A DNA stretch of 5,618 bases from Flavobacteriales bacterium (lineage in GTDB: Bacteria > Bacteroidota > Bacteroidia > Flavobacteriales > BACL11): assembly GCA_018675825.1 (NCBI GenBank), contig JABGXK010000106.1, positions 1 through 5,618 on the forward strand, in the 5' to 3' direction. A program made the position numbers and the translations under genes. This document shows, piece by piece, positions 1-5,618 of this stretch. Below the pieces are notes generated by a model, which was given only the letters and a program-made list of their open reading frames with translations, made no database searches and was not told the origin of the DNA. Every line of letters starts with the position of its first letter. Position 1 is the first letter of the stretch.

Positions 1-198
1 AAATTATTAGATATTAATTCAGACATTGTCAATGTTAATGGAGGGGCTGTATCTTTAGGTCATCCTCTTGGCTCTTCTGGATCAAGAATAGTTGTTACAC
101 TAATTAATATCTTAAAACAAAGGAGTGGTAAGATTGGAGTTGCTGGAATCTGTAATGGAGGCGGCGGAGCATCTGCAATAGTCATTGAGTCAATTTAA
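1..198 (+). CDS. Thiolase (acetyl-CoA C-acyltransferase), C-terminal fragment
   Basis: This is the last 65 codons of a thiolase whose start lies outside the window. Thiolases join two acyl-CoA units or cleave 3-ketoacyl-CoA, in fatty-acid degradation or acetoacetyl-CoA formation, in the cytoplasm. The fragment reads in frame from base 1 to a TAA at 196-198. It holds both C-terminal signatures of the family: NVNGGAVSLGHPLGSSGSRI, with the catalytic histidine at fragment residue 21 (bases 61-63), and GICNGGGGAS, with the second catalytic cysteine at fragment residue 51 (bases 151-153). The nucleophilic cysteine of the N-terminal half is not in view, so activity cannot be fully judged. The fragment does not separate a biosynthetic from a degradative thiolase, so no symbol is given. 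Its stop codon directly abuts the ATG of the next gene, suggesting co-transcription. Confidence 0.95.
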   Translation, partial: KLLDINSDIVNVNGGAVSLGHPLGSSGSRIVVTLINILKQRSGKIGVAGICNGGGGASAIVIESI

Positions 199-963
199 AT
201 GAATTTTGGAATTTCTATATTATCAGTTGTCCCTATTAGGGAAAATGCAGGTGATCAATCTGAAATGACTACTCAATTAATTTTTGGAGAACATTATAAA
301 ATTCTAGAAAGTCAAAAAAAATGGAGTAAGATAGAAATAGCACATGATAGATATATTGGATGGATATCAAATAATCAAATATACAGAATAGACAAAGAGG
401 AATATAATAAACTTGAAAAAGAAATACCAACCATCACAACTGATATTCTTGATATAATTGAAGGAGAAACTCATCAGCCTATTGTAATTGGTAGTGTACT
501 TCCAACATATAAAAGTGATCATGCATTAATTAATAATATAATGTTTAAGTTTTCTGGAAAGACAACTCAAGGATTTAGTCAAAAAAAACATCTTATTAAT
601 AATGCTATGATTTTTTTAAATGCTCCATATCTTTGGGGAGGCAGAACACCATTAGGAATTGATTGCTCTGGATTTACTCAAATAATTTACAGATTGCAAG
701 GAATAAAAATTCCAAGGGATGCATATCAACAAGCTGAAATTGGTACAACATTAAGCTTTATTGATGAAAGTGAAGAGGGAGATCTCGCATTCTTTGATAA
801 CCACGAAGGTAAAATCATTCATGTTGGACTAATAATGAAAAATAATTATATAATTCATGCTTCTGGTAAAGTAAGAATTGATAAAATAGACCAAGAAGGA
901 ATTTTTAATATTAAAAAAAAGAAACACACACATAAATTAAGAATTATTAAAAGCATTGTTTAA
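199..963 (+). CDS. SH3b-NlpC/P60 (C40) family peptidase
   Basis: This 254-residue protein is a predicted cysteine peptidase that cuts gamma-D-glutamyl-diaminoacyl bonds in peptidoglycan stem peptides. Residues 1-65 look like a bacterial SH3 domain, ending in GWISNNQIYRI. A linker follows, probably with a second SH3-like segment at about 75-120. Residues 130-254 form the NlpC/P60 domain. The catalytic set is visible: Cys156 in DCSGF, His208 in HVGL and His220 in HASG, preceded by YLWGGRTPLG. The ATG at 199 is preferred because the SH3 domain begins at once, as in flavobacterial relatives, and because it follows the thiolase TAA directly. There is no signal peptide or membrane segment. I infer a cytoplasmic role in recycling muropeptides, like Bacillus YkfC, rather than remodelling of the wall outside. 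The family call is firm; the exact substrate is inferred. Confidence 0.92.
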   Translation: MNFGISILSVVPIRENAGDQSEMTTQLIFGEHYKILESQKKWSKIEIAHDRYIGWISNNQIYRIDKEEYNKLEKEIPTITTDILDIIEGETHQPIVIGSVLPTYKSDHALINNIMFKFSGKTTQGFSQKKHLINNAMIFLNAPYLWGGRTPLGIDCSGFTQIIYRLQGIKIPRDAYQQAEIGTTLSFIDESEEGDLAFFDNHEGKIIHVGLIMKNNYIIHASGKVRIDKIDQEGIFNIKKKKHTHKLRIIKSIV

Positions 964-976
964 TAAAAAACATTTA

Positions 977-3043
977 ATGCTTAAATATCACAAACAATTC
1001 AAGTTAATTTATTTCTTAGTACTACTATCATTAACATTTTCATGTAAACACGAATTAGAAAGACCTACGTGGGATATTAATTTGATTGTTCCAATTGCTA
1101 ATACACAGATTAATATAAATAGTATTGTTAAAGATAGTATTATAAGTATTGATGAAAATGACTCAGGCTTAATTTCATTAATATATCATGAAAATATAAT
1201 TGATATAAATCTTGATTCTATTATCAATATTAATACAATAATTGGCGAAAAAACAGAGAAGCTAGATTCAATATATTTTAAAGATATAGTAATTACTGAT
1301 ACAGCTACTATAGGTGAATTAATAGTTCAACTTCCATTTGGTACAATATTATTTCCAAATGGTAGCATTAACAATATTCCAGATCTTCCTAATGTTATAA
1401 GTAATGATACAACTTATATTGATGCTTCTGAATACTTTGAAACCATGACCTTACATGATGGAGATCTCACCATTACAATAACAAATAATTTTCCAACAGA
1501 CATATCAAATATTAGCTTAACTTTAATAAATCAAAATAACCAGAATATTATCGCTTCTTTCACTTTTCCAATTGTAAGTTCTGGTACAATTGAAACTCAA
1601 AGTATCTCAATAGCAGGAATGACAATTGATAAGAATATAATAGCAATTCTTAACAATATGGATGTAAACGAAAGTAATGGTCCAGTAACAATTAATTACG
1701 AAGATGCTATATTAACAAAAATTAAAATTGAAAATATAGGAATTACTCAAGCTACAGCATATTTTCCAGATCAAGAGTTATCACAAACACTAACTGAAAG
1801 TAAATTTAATTTTAATGGTGCACAGATAAAAGAAATTGGAATAAAAAAAGGCTTAGTTACTATAAATATAATTAGCACATTACCTGATACTGGAAGGATA
1901 GTCTATAATATCCCTTCATTGACAAAAAATGGAATACCATTTACTACTGAGAATCTAGTGCCTCCAACAATTAATGGTGAAATGACTAAATATGAATTTA
2001 ACTTTGATGAGTATATTCTTAACTTAACTGGAAAAGAAAATAGAATTGGTGGTGATACAATAAATACAATATACACTGAATTTTTTACATATATAGATTC
2101 TACTGGAGAACTAATTAATATTGATCAATCTGATAGTCTATATTTTTTTACAGAATTTATAGTAATTCCTGAATATGCAATTGGATTCTTAGGTTATGAT
2201 TCATTAAAAATTGAAAATGAATATATTGAAACTAATGCATTTTCAAATATTATTAGTGGAGATTTAGATCTTAGTAATGTAGACTTAACATTAAGTCTGC
2301 ATAATTTTGTAGGAGCAGAAGCTAAAGTAATTTTTAATAACCTATCATCTGAGAATACTATTACTAATCAAACAAGATTAGCCGGTATAGATCTGAATAC
2401 TGGATTTAATGTAATAAATTCACCTTATATACTTAATACAGCAACATTATCAAATGGATGGTTACCCATTGAACCATTTAATACTACTATTTCATTAGAA
2501 GTATCAGAACTATTAGAAATTTTTCCAAATCGAATAAATACAAGTGCTGATATATATCTTAATCATAATATAAGCCCAACACTAGATGGGTTTTTATTTA
2601 CTGACTTCACTTTTGATGTATCATTAGATATGACAATACCATTAACATTTATTGCTAATAAAATAATATTAAGAGACACAACAGATTTTAATTATAATGA
2701 AGATAGTAGCTATGAAATTGAAAAACTCTATTTAAATATTAAAAATGGATACCCATTAGATGCAAATATTAAGCTAATACTTTTAGACTACAATAATAAT
2801 ATTCTAGATACCTTATTTAAAAATTCTAATATATCTTCTGGATTAATTAATGATCACTATATTGTCTATGAACCCTCAATAACTATTCTAGAATCAGAAA
2901 AAATAGACTTTAATAATATTAACAAAATTATTTTTTATACAGAACTCTCAAGTACAGATATTAATGATTTTGTAAGCATCTATAGCAGCTACAATATAGA
3001 GTTTATATTAAGTGCAAAACTTAAATTAACTATTGGGGAATAA
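977..3043 (+). CDS. Large predicted outer-membrane lipoprotein, function unknown
   Basis: This is a 688-residue protein from the ATG at 977. A TTG at 956 in the same frame would add seven residues and overlap the previous gene by 8 bases. The ATG is preferred because it gives a compact lipoprotein signal: charged MLKYHKQFK, hydrophobic IYFLVLLSL, then a lipobox ending at Cys23, which is the only cysteine in the protein. The mature part is rich in Ile, Asn, Thr and Asp and alternates like beta-strands. It starts with a conserved-looking ERPTWDINLIVPIANT, a beginning I associate with large Bacteroidota lipoproteins of unknown function. Two stretches, residues 164-204 and 584-623, resemble each other, and residues 435-470 weakly match them, suggesting repeated beta-sandwich modules. 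No enzyme motif is seen. The stop overlaps the next ATG by one base, so the protein probably works with the barrel protein encoded there. Confidence 0.85.
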   Translation: MLKYHKQFKLIYFLVLLSLTFSCKHELERPTWDINLIVPIANTQININSIVKDSIISIDENDSGLISLIYHENIIDINLDSIININTIIGEKTEKLDSIYFKDIVITDTATIGELIVQLPFGTILFPNGSINNIPDLPNVISNDTTYIDASEYFETMTLHDGDLTITITNNFPTDISNISLTLINQNNQNIIASFTFPIVSSGTIETQSISIAGMTIDKNIIAILNNMDVNESNGPVTINYEDAILTKIKIENIGITQATAYFPDQELSQTLTESKFNFNGAQIKEIGIKKGLVTINIISTLPDTGRIVYNIPSLTKNGIPFTTENLVPPTINGEMTKYEFNFDEYILNLTGKENRIGGDTINTIYTEFFTYIDSTGELINIDQSDSLYFFTEFIVIPEYAIGFLGYDSLKIENEYIETNAFSNIISGDLDLSNVDLTLSLHNFVGAEAKVIFNNLSSENTITNQTRLAGIDLNTGFNVINSPYILNTATLSNGWLPIEPFNTTISLEVSELLEIFPNRINTSADIYLNHNISPTLDGFLFTDFTFDVSLDMTIPLTFIANKIILRDTTDFNYNEDSSYEIEKLYLNIKNGYPLDANIKLILLDYNNNILDTLFKNSNISSGLINDHYIVYEPSITILESEKIDFNNINKIIFYTELSSTDINDFVSIYSSYNIEFILSAKLKLTIGE
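1466..1588 (+). repeat. Internal protein repeat, copy A (lipoprotein residues 164-204)
   Basis: Translated residues 164-204 contain TITNNFPTDISNISLTLI, then NNQNII and a closing SSGTI. Copy B at 2726-2845 shows the same order of features: an N-x-x-P-x-D turn, hydrophobic alternation with two leucines, NNNIL, and SSGLI. The similarity is in the protein, not obviously in the DNA, so it is an old duplication or a shared fold module. It was found by eye without a score. Confidence 0.5.
2726..2845 (+). repeat. Internal protein repeat, copy B (lipoprotein residues 584-623)
   Basis: Translated residues 584-623 contain LYLNIKNGYPLDANIKLILL, then NNNIL and SSGLI, paralleling copy A over about 40 residues. 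A weaker third candidate at 2279-2386 (DLTLSLHNFVGAEAKVIF) has the N-x-x-G/P turn but lacks the SSG end. Together they suggest a rod or stack of similar beta modules in the lipoprotein. Confidence 0.5.
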
Positions 3044-3045
3044 TG
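3041..3045 (+). other. TAATG stop/start overlap, lipoprotein to barrel gene
   Basis: The TAA of the lipoprotein gene shares its last base with the ATG of the barrel gene, an arrangement that commonly allows ribosomes to terminate and restart. A GGGGA run about five bases upstream of the ATG is the only purine-rich Shine-Dalgarno-like stretch near the starts in this operon, and it may help decide this start. Coupling would keep the two envelope proteins in proportion; that part is inferred. Confidence 0.7.
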
Positions 3046-4272
3046 AGATACTTTATATTAATCATATACTTATTATTTACTATAAAAATTTCCGGCCAGA
3101 ATAATAAAGTTGGAATCACAAGTGAATTTAATTTTGAATCAAATGCTTTAAATCTAGATTTTATTAATTCCTTATTATATGGCGGAAATATTAATGAAGA
3201 AACAAAAGTAAAATGGATTAATCTATCTCAAGAGGAAAACAAGATACATACTCTTTTCCAGAACGAATTTTACTTTAAAAGAAAGATTAAAAATAATAAC
3301 TTAGGTTTTAAGATAAGTGATGTTAATACACTTGATATTAGCTTTAGTAAAGACCTACTTAAGTTGGTGCTAAATGGTAATTTTGAATATCAAAATCAAA
3401 CAGTAATTTTTAATCAGACACATATAAGGGCAAATAGATATCAAAAATATAACCTACAGTACGAACTGAATTTAAATCAAAAATCTTTTTTATTAGGATT
3501 ATCATACCTAAAAGGTAATCATAATATTAATTTAAATATATATGAAGGAAGTCTTTATACAGCTGATTATGGAGAATATATAGATATTAATTATAATATT
3601 AATGGTTTTATTACAGACACTTCTAATATTAGTTTATTTAAAATTAATGGAAATGGCCTTGCTGTTGATTTAGCTTTACAATTTGATTATAAAGAATATG
3701 AGATTAATCTATATTTAGAAGATCTAGGATTTATAAAATGGAATAAAAATTCTATTAGTTTGGCTGCTGACAGTACATTTATATACAATGGTATAAATGT
3801 AGATAACATATTTAATTATAATGATTCTATTTTTAATAATTCTATAACTAATGAAAATTATATTAATAACCAGAAAGAATCATATATATCTAATATAGCA
3901 ACAAATATTGGGTTCTCTGTGAAAGGAGAAAGTAGAAATACAAACTTTAACTACTTTATTTTTGGATTAAACTCGAAATGGCAACCATATACTTATAAAA
4001 GAGAAAAATCATTGAAAATTATTACTGATGGGTTTAAACAATCTAATTATAAAACACTTTTATATATATCATCAGAAATAAACAATAAATATTGCAAGAT
4101 TTTACCACAAATATCATATGGAGGTTATTCTGAAGATCTTAATTTAGGATTAGCGATAAAAATTGAAAGTAAAATTTCATTAATTTTGGGAACAAAACAT
4201 TTAGAAGATTTTCTTAATAAGGATGATAGAAAGTCTATTAGTTTATTTATAAATATCTTTAAAATATTATAA
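3043..4272 (+). CDS. DUF5723-like outer-membrane beta-barrel protein
   Basis: This 409-residue protein starts with a Sec signal peptide: MRYFILIIYLLFTIKISG, with likely cleavage before Gln19, a common pattern in Bacteroidota. The rest is made of short alternating strands with Asn- and Asp-rich turns, as in an outer-membrane barrel. Features that recall DUF5723 proteins are NEFYFKRKIKNNNLGFKIS near residues 74-92, RANRYQKYNLQYELNLNQKS near 129-148, a LGLSYLKG stretch at 151-158, and GNGLAVDLALQFDY at 203-216 followed by LEDLGFIKWNKNSISL at 225-240. DUF5723 has no established function that I know of. The single cysteine (Cys351) means no disulfide. The final residues, INIFKIL, have a phenylalanine near but not at the end, a weak match to the usual barrel C-terminal signal. 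One-base overlaps with both neighbours tie it to the lipoprotein and to kdsA. The barrel call is good; the family call is from memory of motifs. Confidence 0.82.
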   Translation: MRYFILIIYLLFTIKISGQNNKVGITSEFNFESNALNLDFINSLLYGGNINEETKVKWINLSQEENKIHTLFQNEFYFKRKIKNNNLGFKISDVNTLDISFSKDLLKLVLNGNFEYQNQTVIFNQTHIRANRYQKYNLQYELNLNQKSFLLGLSYLKGNHNINLNIYEGSLYTADYGEYIDINYNINGFITDTSNISLFKINGNGLAVDLALQFDYKEYEINLYLEDLGFIKWNKNSISLAADSTFIYNGINVDNIFNYNDSIFNNSITNENYINNQKESYISNIATNIGFSVKGESRNTNFNYFIFGLNSKWQPYTYKREKSLKIITDGFKQSNYKTLLYISSEINNKYCKILPQISYGGYSEDLNLGLAIKIESKISLILGTKHLEDFLNKDDRKSISLFINIFKIL

Positions 4273-4274
4273 TG
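4270..4274 (+). other. TAATG stop/start overlap, barrel gene to kdsA
   Basis: The TAA of the barrel gene and the ATG of kdsA share one base. The upstream bases are almost entirely A and T, without a Shine-Dalgarno-like stretch, so kdsA translation probably depends on ribosomes arriving from the upstream gene or on the A-rich leader typical of Bacteroidota. Confidence 0.7.
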
Positions 4275-5081
4275 TTATCAGAAATTAATCATATAAAAAA
4301 TATAGAATCCGGAAATTTTTTCTTAATTGCTGGACCTTGTGTAGTTGAATCTAAGGAAGCAACATTTAAGATTGCTAAAAGGATTAAACAAATAACTGAT
4401 GAGTTAAAAATACCTTTTATTTTTAAAGCTTCTTTTAAAAAAGCTAATAGAACTCGATTAGATTCATTTACAAGTATAGGTGATGAAGTTGCATTAAAAA
4501 TATTAAAAAACATAAGAGAAGAGCTTAAAATACCCATATTAACTGATATTCATACAACCTTAGAAGCAGAATTAGCCTCAAAATATGTAGATATATTACA
4601 AATACCTGCATTTCTTTGTAGACAAACTGATTTATTAATAGCTGCTGCAAAAACTGGTAAACATATAAATATTAAAAAAGGTCAATTCCTTTCTGCAGAA
4701 AGCATGAAATATGCTGTTGAGAAAATTAAAAATAATGATAATGAAAATATTCTAATTACTGAAAGAGGAACAATGTTTGGATACAAAGATCTAATAGTAG
4801 ATTACAGGTCAATACCAATAATGCAGGAATATGGATGTCCAGTTATATTAGATATTACTCATTCATTACAAGAACCAAATAATAGTTCTGGAATAACTGG
4901 TGGAAAACCAAAAATGATTGAAACAATAGCAAAGGCAGGTATAGCAACTGGAGTAGATGGTATCTTTTTAGAAACACATTACAATCCACCTGAATCAAGA
5001 TCAGATAGTAAAAACATGCTAAATTTAAATAAGCTTGAAGGACTTCTTTTAAAACTTATAAAAATTAGACAATCAATCTAA
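4272..5081 (+). CDS. kdsA: 3-deoxy-8-phosphooctulonate synthase (Kdo-8-phosphate synthase)
   Basis: This 269-residue cytoplasmic enzyme condenses phosphoenolpyruvate with D-arabinose 5-phosphate to give Kdo 8-phosphate, the precursor of the Kdo sugar that joins lipid A to the lipopolysaccharide core. It is full length for the family. Visible motifs in order are AGPCVVES (20-27), FKASFKKANRTR (51-62), TDIH (91-94), LQIPAFLCRQTDL (109-121), NIKKGQFLSAESM (133-145), ERGTMFGYKDLIVDYRS (164-180), DITHSLQEPN (194-203) and ETHYNPPESRSDSKNML (234-250). Cys23, His197, Glu234 and Asp245 match the metal ligands of the Aquifex enzyme with identical spacing, placing it in the metal-dependent class; the E. 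coli type has Asn at the cysteine position. The FKKANR form, instead of FDKANR, fits Bacteroidota relatives. The ATG is supported by the TAATG overlap. The 3' end overlaps the convergent gene by 9 bases. Confidence 0.97.
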   Translation: MLSEINHIKNIESGNFFLIAGPCVVESKEATFKIAKRIKQITDELKIPFIFKASFKKANRTRLDSFTSIGDEVALKILKNIREELKIPILTDIHTTLEAELASKYVDILQIPAFLCRQTDLLIAAAKTGKHINIKKGQFLSAESMKYAVEKIKNNDNENILITERGTMFGYKDLIVDYRSIPIMQEYGCPVILDITHSLQEPNNSSGITGGKPKMIETIAKAGIATGVDGIFLETHYNPPESRSDSKNMLNLNKLEGLLLKLIKIRQSI

Positions 5082-5546
5082 AAAACGTTTGCACCAACCA
5101 TTCTTAATGGGAATTAACCAATTCTCTAGTTCACTCTTATGAAGAATATTTAAGTCAAAAAATAAAGTATCATAATTAATATAATCTTTAGATTTTAGAC
5201 AACTAGAGTGAATACATTCAACTTGATGATCGATACTGATAAATACATTTAATCTATTATATAGATCTAGTTGAAACTCATCGTCAATACTAACAACTAA
5301 TCTTTGTAAACCATCCATAGAACACCCACCAGTAGGATTGTCTTCCTCGTTTAAACAAATAACAATAAATCTATTGAAGAAAAAACTAAATGAACACGTA
5401 AGCGGTTTTCCATGATGAGACCATTTATCTAAAAATAATTTTATTTTTTCACCAATTATTAATTGATTATTCTTTGAGATTTTCTTGGAAGATCCATATA
5501 TCCATAGTAAAGAACTATCAGGTATATCTGAAAATTCTACAAACAT
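5073..5546 (-). CDS. Conserved Bacteroidota protein, often mislabelled 'ABC transporter ATPase'
   Basis: This 157-residue soluble protein of unknown function has no signal peptide or membrane segment. It resembles a short family common in Flavobacteria that databases often name 'ABC transporter ATPase'. Family-like features in order are an N-terminal FVEFSDIPDSSLLWIYGSSK, a helix with FLDKWSHHGKPL at 38-49, FNRFIVICLNEE at 57-68, GGCSMDGLQR at 73-82, RLNVFI at 98-103, and a C-terminal NWLIPIKNGWCKRFL at 142-156. There is no Walker A loop, ABC signature or Walker B, so the ATPase label is not supported. Cys75 and Asp78 in GGCSMD and the tryptophan/histidine pair at 42-45 look like conserved positions and could form an active or binding site, which is inference. 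The ATG at 5546 lies inside the end of the upstream gene, and the TGA at 5073-5075 lies inside the 3' end of kdsA on the other strand. Confidence 0.85.
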   Translation of the reverse strand: MFVEFSDIPDSSLLWIYGSSKKISKNNQLIIGEKIKLFLDKWSHHGKPLTCSFSFFFNRFIVICLNEEDNPTGGCSMDGLQRLVVSIDDEFQLDLYNRLNVFISIDHQVECIHSSCLKSKDYINYDTLFFDLNILHKSELENWLIPIKNGWCKRFLD

Positions 5547-5618
5547 TCAGCAATAATTTCAGCAATATCCATAACGGCTGCTTTTCTTTCATCAATATTT
5601 TTAACACCATCAGTAATC
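5537..5618 (-). CDS. Unidentified protein, C-terminal fragment
   Basis: The last 26 codons of a minus-strand gene enter from the right edge and end at a TAG at 5537-5539. The peptide is ITDGVKNIDERKAAVMDIAE followed by IIAECL. It reads as an amphipathic C-terminal helix of a soluble protein and has no motif that I can assign to a family. It is taken as a real gene because the reading frame is open to the window edge and the next gene begins inside it with a 10-base overlap, the same tight packing seen elsewhere here. The two minus-strand genes therefore probably share a transcript. Confidence 0.6.
   Translation of the reverse strand, partial: ITDGVKNIDERKAAVMDIAEIIAECL

Noticed and set aside
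956..976. N-terminal extension of the lipoprotein from the TTG codon
   Set aside because: It needs a rarer start codon and overlaps the previous gene; the ATG at 977 gives a normal lipoprotein signal peptide.
964..976. Promoter in the 13-base gap before the lipoprotein gene
   Set aside because: The gap is too short, and the AT-rich sequence gives many chance matches to the Bacteroidota TTTG and TAnnTTTG elements, so no promoter can be supported.
4289..4537. An 82-codon open frame on the minus strand
   Set aside because: It lies wholly inside kdsA, antisense to strongly conserved KdsA motifs, and its translation matches no recognisable family. It is a shadow of the real gene.
5060..5130. Possible bidirectional terminator between kdsA and the convergent gene
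   Set aside because: I found no inverted repeat able to form a stable stem; the A-run after the kdsA stop is only part of the AT-rich coding sequence of the opposite gene.
1..5618. Mobile element, CRISPR array, phage, toxin-antitoxin or defence system
   Set aside because: No transposase, integrase, direct-repeat array, terminal inverted repeats or defence-type domains were seen; base composition looks even and all genes fit chromosomal Bacteroidota content.

Overview
The window comes from a very AT-rich bacterial genome of Bacteroidota type, most likely a marine or streamlined Flavobacteriales-like organism. The evidence is a set of lineage-typical proteins: an SH3b-NlpC/P60 peptidase with the flavobacterial N-terminus, a DUF5723-like outer-membrane barrel, a large Ile/Asn/Thr-rich lipoprotein, the Bacteroidota form of KdsA, and a short protein usually mislabelled 'ABC transporter ATPase' in that phylum. 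Shine-Dalgarno sequences are absent or weak at the starts, which also fits. The standard bacterial code applies. Coding density is essentially complete, with no gene-free stretch longer than about 13 bases.

Plus strand, 1-5081: five genes are packed head to tail and look like one transcript. They are the C-terminal end of a thiolase (1-198), a C40 peptidase (199-963), a lipoprotein (977-3043), an outer-membrane beta-barrel candidate (3043-4272) and kdsA (4272-5081). The junctions are very tight: TAA directly followed by ATG, then a 13-base gap, then two one-base TAATG overlaps. The last three genes are therefore probably translationally coupled.

Minus strand, 5618-5073: two genes run in the opposite direction, an unidentified C-terminal fragment and the small DUF-like protein, overlapping by 10 bases. 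The small gene converges on kdsA and the two 3' ends overlap by 9 bases.

Four of the plus-strand genes share a cell-envelope theme. The C40 enzyme would cut peptidoglycan peptides, the lipoprotein and barrel would sit in the outer membrane, and KdsA makes the Kdo precursor of lipopolysaccharide. The thiolase is metabolic and may simply be a passenger. The least understood part is the lipoprotein/barrel pair, which I infer to be a coupled outer-membrane system of unknown function. Nothing here looks like a mobile element, phage, CRISPR or defence locus.
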